The notes beneath the pieces were generated by a model. It did no database searches. It was not told the DNA's origin and saw only the letters and a list, made by a program, of their open reading frames with translations. Below, one piece after another: positions 16,341-24,806 of a DNA stretch of 64,000 bases. Made by a program: the position numbers and the translations under genes. This DNA comes from Pelomonas nitida (GTDB taxonomy: Bacteria; Pseudomonadota; Gammaproteobacteria; Burkholderiales; Burkholderiaceae_C): the NCBI RefSeq assembly GCF_043555975.1, contig NZ_JBIGIA010000014.1, positions 62,001-126,000 of the forward strand, read 5' to 3'. Each line of letters starts with the position of its first letter. The first letter of the stretch is position 1.

Positions 16341-17246
16341 TCAGAACGGCGGGCTGGTGTCGGCCCCCATCGCGCCCGACGCGTCGCCGGCCGCCGCCTG
16401 CAGCGCGGCCAACTGCAGGCGCAGCGCTGCGTTCTCGGCTTCGAGGGCGGCCACGCGCTGGCGCAGCGTCTCGAGCGTGTCTGGCGCTGCGGCTTCGGGC
16501 GCTGCGGCCGGTGGGGCGGGCGTGTGGTCGGTCTCGCCTGCCGGCGTGGCCGGTGGCGTGCGGCGCCGGGCTTCGCGCACGCGCTTGGCGGCCTGCTTCA
16601 ACTCGTCGGCACCCGCGGCGGCGGCGGCGGCCTGTTCCTCGGCGGGCAAGGTGGCCACGGCGGCGGCGGCGTTGATGGAGATCGCCCCGGCCTTCACGGC
16701 CGCCACCAGCTCCGGCGCGCCCTGCTTCTGGATCTTCTCGATCAACACCACCTGGCTGCTGCTCAGCCGCGCGGCCTTGGCGAGTGCTTCGCGTGTCTGC
16801 AAGGCGTCATCGGCGGGCGCCGGTGCAGGGGCGGGTGACGTGACCGTGGTGGCCTCGGCGGTCGCCATGGGCTCGGTCACCTCGGGCGCCTCGGCGGCGG
16901 CGGGTGGGGCGCTGCGCGCGCGGCGCTCGGCCACGATCTCGCGCTTGCGCAGTGCCAGCACGCCGCGCTGGAAGTCCGACAGGCTGCGCCGGCCCAGGTG
17001 CTGGTTGATCATCCACAGATGCACGTCTTCCATGGACTGGAAGCGTGGGTTCTGCACCGTCTGGAAGGGCAGGCCATGCTTGGTGCAGATGCCGTAGCGG
17101 TTGTGGCCGTCCACCAGCACGTTGCCCCACAACACCAGCGCATCGCGGCAGCCCTCGGTGAGGATGCTGCGTTCCAGCGCGTCATGCTCATCCGGCGTCA
17201 ATGGTTCGATGTAGGCCTTGAGTTCTTCGTTGACGACGATGTCCAT
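16341..17246 (-). CDS. ParB-like domain protein with coiled coil
   Basis: A 301-residue soluble protein. The N-terminal 75 residues resemble the ParB/Srx-like nuclease fold: a short helix (DEHDALERSILTEGCRDAL), then LVDGHNRYGICTKHG with the GHxRY motif used for CTP binding in ParB. The centre has a probable helix-turn-helix-like part (TREALAKAARLSSSQVVLIEKI) and is Ala/Pro-rich; the C-terminus (about 255-290, TLETLRQRVAALEAENAALR) is a strong coiled coil. No ParA gene or parS-like site is seen nearby, so this is not the main chromosome partition protein. It is co-directional with DUF58, 46 bases upstream. Function is unknown; a nucleoid- or replication-linked regulator is possible. Confidence 0.65.
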   Translation of the reverse strand: MDIVVNEELKAYIEPLTPDEHDALERSILTEGCRDALVLWGNVLVDGHNRYGICTKHGLPFQTVQNPRFQSMEDVHLWMINQHLGRRSLSDFQRGVLALRKREIVAERRARSAPPAAAEAPEVTEPMATAEATTVTSPAPAPAPADDALQTREALAKAARLSSSQVVLIEKIQKQGAPELVAAVKAGAISINAAAAVATLPAEEQAAAAAAGADELKQAAKRVREARRRTPPATPAGETDHTPAPPAAAPEAAAPDTLETLRQRVAALEAENAALRLQLAALQAAAGDASGAMGADTSPPF

Positions 17247-17368
17247 GGAAACCGGGTGCGGGCGGGCGAAAGGGGCGGCATTCTACGGACCGGCTTGAAA
17301 CCTTCACTGCCGGTGCGGCGGCGCAGATGCAGGCTCATCCTGGATGGCTCGGGCCTGCGCGCGGCAGG

Positions 17369-18112
17369 TCACAGCGCCCGGTCCAGGTGCGTATAGCCGC
17401 CGTCCACGAAAACCCACTGCCCGGTCGTGTGCGAAGCCCGCGCCGACAGCAGGAAGGCCACCGTGTCGCCGATCTCGTGCGCGGTGGTCAGGCGCTGCCC
17501 GAGCGGGATGCGGCGGGCGATCTCGGCCAGCCGGGCGTCGGGGTCGGCAAAACCGCCCAGCCATTGCGCGTACAGCGGCGTCATGACTTCCGCCGGCACG
17601 ACGGCATTGACGCGGATGCCGTCGGCGCTCAGGGCGGCGGCCCATTCGCGTGTCAGCGACAGCAGCGCACCCTTGGCGGCCGTGTAGCCGCTGGTGCCGC
17701 CCTGGCCGGTCACGGCCGTCTTGGACGAGATGTTGACGATGCTGCCCTGCGTGGCCTTCAAGGCCGGCACGCACAGATGTGCCAGCAGATAGGCGTGCAC
17801 GAGGTTGCGTTCCAGCGAGGCGCGGAAGGCGTCCGGGCCGGCATCGAGCCCCACGCCGTCGTTGACGCCGGCGTTGTTGACCAGGCCGTGCAGCGCACCG
17901 AACTCGGCAAGCACGGCGTCGACGGCTGTGCGCACAGCGGCTTCGTCCTCCAGTTCCAGTTCGACATGGCGTGCCGCATGCTCGGCCGTTGCACCGCGGC
18001 CGAGGCTGACGGGCAGGGCACCTTCCCGCTTCAGCGCTGCGCAGATGGCCGCGCCGATGCCGGCACCGCCGCCGGTGACGAGGATGACCTTGCCTTGCAG
18101 CCCGAGGTCCAT
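17369..18112 (-). CDS. SDR dehydrogenase, probable L-fucose dehydrogenase
   Basis: Short-chain dehydrogenase of 247 residues, last gene of the fucose operon. NAD(P) binding is shown by VTGGGAGIG, the structural NNAG motif by LVNNAGVND, and the active site by Ser in NISSKT and YTAAK. From context I assign oxidation of L-fucose to L-fucono-1,5-lactone, the first step of the non-phosphorylative route; the other SDR of the operon fits the 2-keto-3-deoxy-L-fuconate step better. The assignment of the two SDRs could be swapped. It begins one base after the L-fuconate dehydratase stop. Confidence 0.7.
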   Translation of the reverse strand: MDLGLQGKVILVTGGGAGIGAAICAALKREGALPVSLGRGATAEHAARHVELELEDEAAVRTAVDAVLAEFGALHGLVNNAGVNDGVGLDAGPDAFRASLERNLVHAYLLAHLCVPALKATQGSIVNISSKTAVTGQGGTSGYTAAKGALLSLTREWAAALSADGIRVNAVVPAEVMTPLYAQWLGGFADPDARLAEIARRIPLGQRLTTAHEIGDTVAFLLSARASHTTGQWVFVDGGYTHLDRAL

Positions 18113-18113
18113 G

Positions 18114-19391
18114 TCAGCCTCGAAACCGGTACTGCGCCAGCGACGCGGCCTTCATCTCGATGGAGAAGCCGGGCAGCGTCGGCGGCATGTAGGCCGCGCC
18201 CTTCACCACGCAAGGGTCGACGAAGTGCTCGTGCAGATGGTCCACATACTCCACGACGCGGCCTTCGCGCGTGCCGGCGATGCAGAGGTAGTCGATCATG
18301 GCCAGGTGCTGCACGTATTCGCACAGGCCCACGCCGCCGGCGTGCGGGCACACGGGCAGGCCCAGCTTGGCGGCCATCAGCAGCACGGCCAGGATCTCGT
18401 TGACGCCGCCCAGCCGGCAGCTGTCGATCTGCACCACGTCGATGGCGCCGCGCATCATGAACTGCTTGAACAGGATGCGGTTCTGGCACATCTCGCCGGT
18501 GGCCACCTGCATGGGCGCGATGGCCTGCCGGATGGCGCGGTGGCCTTCGACGTCGTCGGGGCTGGTGGGCTCCTCGATGAACCAGGGCTTGGCGAAGGCC
18601 AGCTCCTGCAGCCAGGCGATGGCGACGGGCACGTCCCAGACCTGGTTGGCGTCGATCATCAGGTGCCGGTCCGGCCCCAGCACCTCGCGGGCGATGCGCA
18701 GCCGGCGGATGTCGTCGGCACGGTCACGGCCGACCTTGAGCTTGACGTGGTTGAAGCCGGCGTCCACGGCCTGCTGGCACAGGCGCCGCAGCTTGTCGTC
18801 GGGGTAGCCCAGCCAGCCGGCCGACGTGGTGTAGCAGGGGTAGCCCTCGCGCTGCAGCGTGGCCAGTCGCTGGGCCTTGCCCTCGGCGGCGCGGGTCAGC
18901 AGCGCCAGCGCTTCATCGGGTGTGATGCAGTCGGTGATGTAGCGGAAGTCGATGCAGCGCACCAGCTCCGCGGGGCTCATGTCGGCGACCAGCCGCCACA
19001 CCGGCTTGCCCTCGGCCTTGGCCCACAGGTCCCACACCGCGTTGACGACGGCGCCGGTGGCGAGGTGGATGGCGCCCTTGTCGGGGCCTATCCAGCGCAG
19101 CTGGCTGTCGGACGTGACATGGCGCCAGAAGCGGCCCATGTCGGCGGCGACCCAGCTCAGCTCCAGCCCGACGACGAGGTGACGCATGGCCTCGATGGCG
19201 GCGCAGCAGATGTCGTTGCCGCGGCCGATGGTGAAGGTCAGGCCGTGGCCGGCCAGCCCGGGTTGGTCGGTCTCCAGGATGACGTAGGCCGCCGAGTAAT
19301 CGGGGTCGGGGTTCATCGCGTCCGAGCCGTCGAGCAGCCGGGACGTCGGGAAGCGCACGTCCACCGTGCGCAGGCGGGTGATGCGGGGCAT
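18114..19391 (-). CDS. fucD: L-fuconate dehydratase
   Basis: Enolase-superfamily enzyme that dehydrates L-fuconate to 2-keto-3-deoxy-L-fuconate, 425 residues. The catalytic Lys is in HVKLKVGRD, metal ligands in LMIDANQ, FIEEPTSPDD and ATGEMCQNR, and the general base His in CPHAGGVGLCEYVQHL. These match the Xanthomonas L-fuconate dehydratase group closely, including the long insertion with IRYIT-like FRYITDCITPDEA. It lies between the FAH-family hydrolase (7 bases upstream) and the last SDR. This is the most diagnostic enzyme of the cluster and anchors the pathway call. Confidence 0.9.
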   Translation of the reverse strand: MPRITRLRTVDVRFPTSRLLDGSDAMNPDPDYSAAYVILETDQPGLAGHGLTFTIGRGNDICCAAIEAMRHLVVGLELSWVAADMGRFWRHVTSDSQLRWIGPDKGAIHLATGAVVNAVWDLWAKAEGKPVWRLVADMSPAELVRCIDFRYITDCITPDEALALLTRAAEGKAQRLATLQREGYPCYTTSAGWLGYPDDKLRRLCQQAVDAGFNHVKLKVGRDRADDIRRLRIAREVLGPDRHLMIDANQVWDVPVAIAWLQELAFAKPWFIEEPTSPDDVEGHRAIRQAIAPMQVATGEMCQNRILFKQFMMRGAIDVVQIDSCRLGGVNEILAVLLMAAKLGLPVCPHAGGVGLCEYVQHLAMIDYLCIAGTREGRVVEYVDHLHEHFVDPCVVKGAAYMPPTLPGFSIEMKAASLAQYRFRG

Positions 19392-19398
19392 GGCGAGG

Positions 19399-20253
19399 TC
19401 AGGCGGCCACGGTCTTCTGCGTCTGCACGCCCAGGCCGTCGATGCCGAGCGTCATCGTCTGGCCGGGCTTCAGGTAGACCGGCGGCTTCTGGCCCAGGCC
19501 CACGCCCGGCGGCGTGCCGGTGGAGATGATGTCGCCAGGCTGCAGGCTCATGAAGCGGCTCAGGTAGCTGACGATCTGCGCGACGCCGAACACCATGGTG
19601 CGTGTGTTGCCCCTCTGGTAGCGGTGGCCGTCAACCTCTAGCCACAGGTCCAGCCGCTGCGGGTCGGGCACTTCGTCTGCAGTCACCAGCCAGGGGCCGA
19701 TGGGGCCGAAGGTGTCGCAGCCCTTGCCCTTGTCCCACTGCGTGCCACGCTCCAGCTGCCATTCGCGCTCGGACACGTCGTTGACGACGCAGTAGCCGGC
19801 CACGTGCTTGAGCGCGTCGGCTTCTTCGATGTAGGCGCCGCCCTGGCCGATGACGACGCCCAGTTCCACCTCCCAGTCGGTCTTGACCGAGCCGCGCGGG
19901 ATCTTCACGTCGTCGTCGGGGCCGTTGATCGCGCTGGTCCACTTGGCGAACACGACGGGCTCGCTCGGCACCGGCAGGCCGGACTCGGCGGCATGGTCCG
20001 CGTAGTTCAGGCCGATGCAGATGAACTTGCCGACGTGGCCGACGCAGGGGCCCAATCGCAGGCCTTGCTGCGGCGTGCCGGGCACGAGGGGCAGCGAGGC
20101 GATGTCGAGCCCGCGCAGGCGCTCCAGGCTGGCCGGCGTCAGCACCTGGCCGGCCACGTCGTCGATGAATTCGGAGAGGTCGCGCACGTGGCCATTGGCA
20201 TCGAGCAGGCCGGGGCATTCCTGGCCGGGCGGGCCGTAGCGGAGCAGTTTCAT
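19399..20253 (-). CDS. FAH-family hydrolase, probable 2,4-diketo-3-deoxy-L-fuconate hydrolase
   Basis: Fumarylacetoacetate-hydrolase-family enzyme of 284 residues. The core carries CIGLNYADHAAESG, metal-binding EVELGVVIG, GYCVVNDVSERE, TFGPIGPWLVT and the C-terminal DIISTGTPPGVG. In the pathway it would cleave 2,4-diketo-3-deoxy-L-fuconate to pyruvate and L-lactate, the final step. The family also includes ureidoglycolate lyase-like and oxaloacetate tautomerase-like enzymes, so the substrate rests on gene context. The ATG at 20253 begins MKLLRYGPPGQE, typical of the family; the upstream open frame is a shadow of the preceding gene. Confidence 0.8.
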   Translation of the reverse strand: MKLLRYGPPGQECPGLLDANGHVRDLSEFIDDVAGQVLTPASLERLRGLDIASLPLVPGTPQQGLRLGPCVGHVGKFICIGLNYADHAAESGLPVPSEPVVFAKWTSAINGPDDDVKIPRGSVKTDWEVELGVVIGQGGAYIEEADALKHVAGYCVVNDVSEREWQLERGTQWDKGKGCDTFGPIGPWLVTADEVPDPQRLDLWLEVDGHRYQRGNTRTMVFGVAQIVSYLSRFMSLQPGDIISTGTPPGVGLGQKPPVYLKPGQTMTLGIDGLGVQTQKTVAA

Positions 20254-20267
20254 GGGATGGGTTCTCG

Positions 20268-21200
20268 CTAGTCGTAGAGGACGGCCGCGATCTTGGGATC
20301 GCGCAGGTTGGTCTTGTCGTACCAGTCGTAGCCGGTATCCAGCGTCTTGGGCAGGGCCTCGCCCTTGAGCGCCTTCACGGCGGCCTCGACGGTGCGGTAG
20401 CCGATGCCCACAGGGTTCTGCGCGATCGCGCCGGCCATCGCGCCGCTGGCGACGGCGTCCTTCTGCTGCTTGCCGGCATCGAAGCCGACGACGGTGACGC
20501 CCGTTCGCTTCATCTCGCGCACGGCGTTGACGACGCCGATGGCCGAGCCCTCGTTGGTGCCGAACAGCGCCTTCAGTTTCGGGTTGCCCTGCAGGATGGA
20601 CTTGGCGACTTCGGTGGACTTCAGGTGGTCGCCGCCGCCGTACTGCACGGTCACGACGCGCACCTTGGGGTGGGCCGCCTTGAGTCGGTTCACGAAGCCC
20701 TCGACGCGCTCGATGCCCGTGCGGCTGGTCTGGTCGTGGCCCACGACGGCCACGTCCCCTTCGCTGCCGATGAGCGCCGCGAGTTTGTCGGCCGCGAGCG
20801 CGGCGGCGGCGCGGTTGTCGGTGGCGGCGGTGGTCAGCGGGATGTCGCTGTCCACGCCCGAGTCGAAGGCGATGACGGGGATGTTGGCGGCCCGGGCCTT
20901 GCGCAGCAGCGGGATGGCGGCCTTGCTGTCCAGCGCTGCGAGGCCGATGGCCTGGGGCTTCTTGGCGAGCGCGGCGGCCAGCATGTCGATCTGCTTGTCC
21001 ACCATCGCCTCGCTCTCGGGGCCTTCGAAGCTGACGCGCACCTTGTGGTCCTTGGCCGCCTGCTCGGCGCCGGCCTTCACCGCCTGCCAGAACTGGTGCT
21101 GGAAGCCCTTGGAGATCAGCGGGATGTAGACGGTTGGGGGCTGGGCTTGCGCAGCGCAAGCAAGCAGCGCAGCCAGCAGCAGAAAGCGGCGTTTCACCAT
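20268..21200 (-). CDS. Sugar ABC transporter substrate-binding protein
   Basis: Periplasmic binding protein of the RbsB type, 310 residues, with a signal peptide ending CAAQAQ (an LLAC sequence could alternatively act as a lipobox). Type-I fold landmarks are PLISKGFQHQFWQAVKAGAE, IPVIAFDSGVDSD, VVGHDQTSRTGIERVEGF and LFGTNEGSAIGVV. By context it should bind L-fucose or a related sugar such as L-galactose or D-arabinose. It is separated from the permease gene by 117 bases that contain REP-like hairpins, which may adjust its mRNA level relative to the membrane components. Confidence 0.88.
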   Translation of the reverse strand: MVKRRFLLLAALLACAAQAQPPTVYIPLISKGFQHQFWQAVKAGAEQAAKDHKVRVSFEGPESEAMVDKQIDMLAAALAKKPQAIGLAALDSKAAIPLLRKARAANIPVIAFDSGVDSDIPLTTAATDNRAAAALAADKLAALIGSEGDVAVVGHDQTSRTGIERVEGFVNRLKAAHPKVRVVTVQYGGGDHLKSTEVAKSILQGNPKLKALFGTNEGSAIGVVNAVREMKRTGVTVVGFDAGKQQKDAVASGAMAGAIAQNPVGIGYRTVEAAVKALKGEALPKTLDTGYDWYDKTNLRDPKIAAVLYD

Positions 21201-21277
21201 GTGTCTCCGTTCATGTTCTACGGTCTTGTCTTCCCCAGCGGCCGCCGTGGAACCGGCTCTGCCGGGCCACCAGCGGC

Positions 21278-21305
21278 GCCCCCTTGAGGGGGCCGGCGAA
21301 GCCGG
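21278..21305. repeat. REP-like double hairpin between permease and binding-protein genes
   Basis: GCCCCC/GGGGGC around TTGA (21278-21293) abuts CCGGC/GCCGG around GAA (21293-21305). Such C-run/G-run hairpins recur in intergenic regions of Burkholderiales. Placed inside the operon between permease and binding protein, it could stabilise one mRNA segment. Confidence 0.5.
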
Positions 21306-21317
21306 TAGGGGGCGAGC

Positions 21318-22304
21318 TCATTCATCGCGGCGCAGGATGTCCACGTAGACCGCGAGGACGATGATCACGCCCGTCACCGCCGTCTGCCATTCCTGGCTCA
21401 CGTTCAAGATGCGCAGGCCGTTGGCCAGCACGCTCATGATGAAGGCGCCGATCAGCGTGCCCAGCACCGAGCCGCGCCCGCCGGCCAGCGAGGTGCCGCC
21501 GATGACTACCGCCGCAATGGCGTCCAGCTCGTAGCCCTGGCCCAGCGCCGGCTGCGCCGAGTTCAGGCGCGACGCCATCAGCAGCCCGGCGATGCCGCAG
21601 ATGGCGCCGCCCACCGCGTAGACGGCCACCTTGCAACGCCTCACGTGCAGGCCCGACAGCCGGGCCGCTTCCTCGTTGCTGCCGAGCGCGAAGAGGTAGC
21701 GGCCGAACACCGTCTGCCCCAGCAGTGCGCTGGCGCCCAGCGCCACGGCGAGCAGCACCAGCACCGCGTTGGGCAGCGGCAGCGCGGGCAGCAGCGCGCC
21801 GACGAGGGAGTCCTGCGCGATCGCGTCGAAGCCCGGCGTGTCCAGGAAGTAGATGGGTTTGCTGCCCGAGACGACCAGGGCCAGGCCCTTGAGCAACATC
21901 ATCATGCCCAGCGTTGCGATGAAGGCCGGGATGCGCAGCTGCGCGACCAGCCAGCCGGACAGGCCGCCGCAGGCCGCGCCGCACGCGACGGCGGCCAGCA
22001 CGCCCAGCGGCAGCGGCAGCCCCCAGTGCGTCAGCACGACGCCGGCGATGACGGCGCAGAACGTCATCAGGCAGCCCACCGACAGGTCGATGCCGCCGCT
22101 GACGATGACCAGCGTGCAGGCGATGGCCAGCACGCCGTTGACCGCCGTCGCCTGCAGGATGCTGACGAGGTTGTCGGTCTGCAGGAAGTTGCTCGACGCC
22201 GCGCCGAACACCAGCACCAGCACGACGAGGCTGGCGAAGGCGAGCAGGCGTTGCCAGGCGGCCGGCGAGGCCACGGCGACGAAGGGCAGGGCGCGGCTGC
22301 TCAT
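21318..22304 (-). CDS. Sugar ABC transporter permease (RbsC type)
   Basis: Inner-membrane permease of 328 residues with about eight to ten hydrophobic helices and the BPD_transp_2 signatures: LVIVSGGIDLSVG, IPAFIATLGMMM, the NEEAARLSGLHVRRCKVAVY coupling loop and AIAAVVIGGTSLAGGRGS. It forms the channel for the sugar delivered by the downstream binding protein, driven by the upstream ATPase. The ATG at 22304 overlaps the stop of the ATPase gene as ATGA, which fixes the start against the longer open frame upstream. Confidence 0.9.
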   Translation of the reverse strand: MSSRALPFVAVASPAAWQRLLAFASLVVLVLVFGAASSNFLQTDNLVSILQATAVNGVLAIACTLVIVSGGIDLSVGCLMTFCAVIAGVVLTHWGLPLPLGVLAAVACGAACGGLSGWLVAQLRIPAFIATLGMMMLLKGLALVVSGSKPIYFLDTPGFDAIAQDSLVGALLPALPLPNAVLVLLAVALGASALLGQTVFGRYLFALGSNEEAARLSGLHVRRCKVAVYAVGGAICGIAGLLMASRLNSAQPALGQGYELDAIAAVVIGGTSLAGGRGSVLGTLIGAFIMSVLANGLRILNVSQEWQTAVTGVIIVLAVYVDILRRDE

Positions 22305-23872
22305 GCGGCCAGGCGAGTGGTGGCCAGCGCCATCAGCGCTTCCTGCGTGGCGTCGGCGGCGGCCAGCTCGCCGCTGATGCGGCCCTCGCACATGACGACG
22401 ATGCGATGCGCCAGGCCCAGCAGTTCGGGCAACTCCGACGAGATGACGATCAGCGCCTTGCCGCTCGCGGCGAAGGCGCGCAGCAGCTGGTGGATCTCCG
22501 CCTTGGCGCCGACGTCGACGCCGCGCGTGGGTTCGTCGACGATGAGGATGTCCGGCTCGCGCAGCAGCCACCGCGCCAGGGCGATCTTCTGCTGGTTGCC
22601 GCCGGAGAGCCGGCCCACCACCTGTGCGAGCGAGGGCGTCTTGATGCCCAGGCGCTGCACCAGGCCCTGCGCGGCGGCGCGAGCGGCGCTGCGGTCCACG
22701 CGGCCCAGCCGGCCGGCGAAGCGCGCGAGGCTGGGCAGCAGCAGGTTGGTCTCGACATCCAGCCCGGTGGCCAGGCCCAGGCGCTTGCGGTCCTCGGACA
22801 GGTAGGCGATGCCGGCGCGCACCGCATCGGCCGGGCAGCGAACCTCGACGCGCCGGCCGTGGACGAGGATCTCGCCACCGTCGCGCGGGTCGGCGCCGAA
22901 GATCAGCCGGGCCAGCTCGGTGCGGCCGGCGCCCATGAGGCCGGCCAGGCCCAGGATCTCGCCGCGACGCAGCGTGAACGATGCGTCGCGCACGCTGCGG
23001 CCGCGGCTCAGATGCCGGGCGGCCAGCACGACGGGCGCGGCGCTCAGGTCCGGCGTGTCGGGCACGGCCTGGTTCAAGGTGCGGCCCACCATCAGCCGGA
23101 TGAGCTCGCCCATGTCGGCGCCGGCCATGGCCTGCGTGGCGACGCGCCGGCCGTCGCGCAGCACCGTCACGCGGTCGGCGATGCGCTGCAGCTCGTCCAT
23201 CTTGTGCGAGATGTAGACGATGCCGACGCCCTCGGCGCGAAGCTGCCGCACGACGCGGAACAGCTCGTCCACCTCGGTCGGGTTCAGCGCGGCGGTGGGC
23301 TCGTCCATGATGAGCACGCGCGCGCGCAGCGACAGCGCCTTGGCGATCTCCACCATCTGCTGTTGCGCGATGCTCAGCGAGCCGACGCGCCGGCGCGGGT
23401 CGACGTCCAGCGCCAGCCGCGCGAACAGCGCCCGTGTGTCGGCGAGCTGCCGCGCCGGCGCCAGCAGCCAGCCGGCACGCCGCCGTTCGCGGCCGATGAA
23501 GACATTGGCGGCGGCGCTCAGGTCGGGCATGAGCTGCAGCTCCTGATGGACCAGCGCGATGCCCAGGTCTTGCGCGTCGCGCGGGCTGGCCGGGCGAATG
23601 GGCCGGCCGCCCAGGCGCATCTCGCCGCTGTCGGGCCGGTGCACGCCGGCGAGGATTTTCATCAGCGTGGACTTGCCCGCGCCGTTCTCGCCCATCAGCG
23701 CGTGCACCTCACCGGCGCGCAGGTCGAAGTCGACGCCCTGCAGCACGCTCACACCGCCGAAGGCCTTGCCCAGGCCGCGCGCTTCCAGCAGGTGGGCGGC
23801 TGCCGCCGGCGCGCCAGGCGCGGCCTCGGTGGCGGGGCGCTGCGCTGCGTCCAGCGGCAGGGCGAGGCTCAT
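22301..23872 (-). CDS. Sugar ABC transporter ATP-binding protein (RbsA type)
   Basis: ATPase of 523 residues with two ABC cassettes in tandem, as in ribose/xylose-type importers. Cassette one: Walker A GENGAGKSTL, signature-like LSIAQQQMVEIAKAL, Walker B LIMDEPTAAL. Cassette two: the degenerate P-loop GLMGAGRTEL usual for this class, signature LSGGNQQKIALARWL and LIVDEPTRGVD. It powers uptake together with the permease and binding protein that follow. The ATG at 23872 overlaps the lactonase stop as ATGA, so the whole block is translated as one coupled unit. Confidence 0.92.
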   Translation of the reverse strand: MSLALPLDAAQRPATEAAPGAPAAAAHLLEARGLGKAFGGVSVLQGVDFDLRAGEVHALMGENGAGKSTLMKILAGVHRPDSGEMRLGGRPIRPASPRDAQDLGIALVHQELQLMPDLSAAANVFIGRERRRAGWLLAPARQLADTRALFARLALDVDPRRRVGSLSIAQQQMVEIAKALSLRARVLIMDEPTAALNPTEVDELFRVVRQLRAEGVGIVYISHKMDELQRIADRVTVLRDGRRVATQAMAGADMGELIRLMVGRTLNQAVPDTPDLSAAPVVLAARHLSRGRSVRDASFTLRRGEILGLAGLMGAGRTELARLIFGADPRDGGEILVHGRRVEVRCPADAVRAGIAYLSEDRKRLGLATGLDVETNLLLPSLARFAGRLGRVDRSAARAAAQGLVQRLGIKTPSLAQVVGRLSGGNQQKIALARWLLREPDILIVDEPTRGVDVGAKAEIHQLLRAFAASGKALIVISSELPELLGLAHRIVVMCEGRISGELAAADATQEALMALATTRLAA

Positions 23873-24723
23873 GTCGCCAGCCCGTAAAAGCGCGCCGCCG
23901 TGCCGCGCCAGACGTCGGCCTGGCCGGCGGCCGGCAGCGTGGCGATGCACTCGCTCGCCAGTTCCATCCACATGTCGTAGTCAGCCGCGAGGTTGAGCAC
24001 CGGCCAGTCGCTGCCCCACATCAGCCGCTGGGCGCCGAACAGGCTCACCAGCGTCTGCCAGGCGGGTGCCAGCAATTCGGCGGGCTCGGCGTGGTCGTCC
24101 AGCTCGGTCAGCAGGCCTGAGAACTTGCAGCAGACCTGTGGCCGCCGTGCCAGTTCCGTCAGCCCCGTTCGCCAGGCCCGGGCCCACGGCGCGCGCCAGC
24201 CCTGGCACAGCGCCGGCTTGGCGGCGTGGTCGATGACGATGGGCAGCGCGGGCCAGCGCGCCGCGAACCTTGCGAGTGCTGGCAGGTGCTCGGGCCGCAC
24301 GAGGGCGTCGAAGCGCAGCCCCAGGTCCAGCAGTGCGGTCACCATGGCCGGTGCCGGGCCGGTGTCGAGCCAGTCGGGGCTGGGCAGGTCCTGCAGCATG
24401 GGGCGCACGCCCTTGAACTTCGGGTGCGCGGCCCAGCGCCGCAGCGTGGGCAGGCGGCTGGCGTCGGCCAGGTCGACCCAGCCGACGACGCCGCCCACGC
24501 TGGCATCGCCCTCGGCCAGCGCCAGCAGGTGGTCGGTCTCGGCTTCGGTGGCGGCGGCTTGCACCAGCACCGTCTGCGTCACGCCATGCGCGGCGCGCAG
24601 CGGCTGCAGGTCGGCGGGCTCGAAATCACGTGCCAGCGGCGCGAGCGCCGGGTCGCCGACGTCCAGCCAGTCGTAGTCGCCACGGCTCAGGCGCCAGAAG
24701 TGATGGTGGGCGTCAATGCGCAT
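23869..24723 (-). CDS. Amidohydrolase, probable L-fuconolactonase
   Basis: Metal-dependent amidohydrolase_2-family protein of 284 residues. It begins with the metal motif MRIDAHHHFWRL and ends with GSDWPVLNL carrying the conserved Asp. Related enzymes of COG3618 open L-fucono-, L-rhamnono- or 4-sulfomuconolactones. In this operon the natural role is hydrolysis of L-fucono-1,5-lactone to L-fuconate, step two of the route. It lies 83 bases after the SDR that opens the operon and overlaps the ATPase gene by four bases. Confidence 0.85.
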   Translation of the reverse strand: MRIDAHHHFWRLSRGDYDWLDVGDPALAPLARDFEPADLQPLRAAHGVTQTVLVQAAATEAETDHLLALAEGDASVGGVVGWVDLADASRLPTLRRWAAHPKFKGVRPMLQDLPSPDWLDTGPAPAMVTALLDLGLRFDALVRPEHLPALARFAARWPALPIVIDHAAKPALCQGWRAPWARAWRTGLTELARRPQVCCKFSGLLTELDDHAEPAELLAPAWQTLVSLFGAQRLMWGSDWPVLNLAADYDMWMELASECIATLPAAGQADVWRGTAARFYGLAT

Positions 24724-24806
24724 CAGAAGTGGTGGAGGTGGGGTGCGCGGCCGAGCAGGCCAATGCGGGGGGATGGGCGGGCGTGCGTGCTGCCGTCACG
24801 GTGTTT

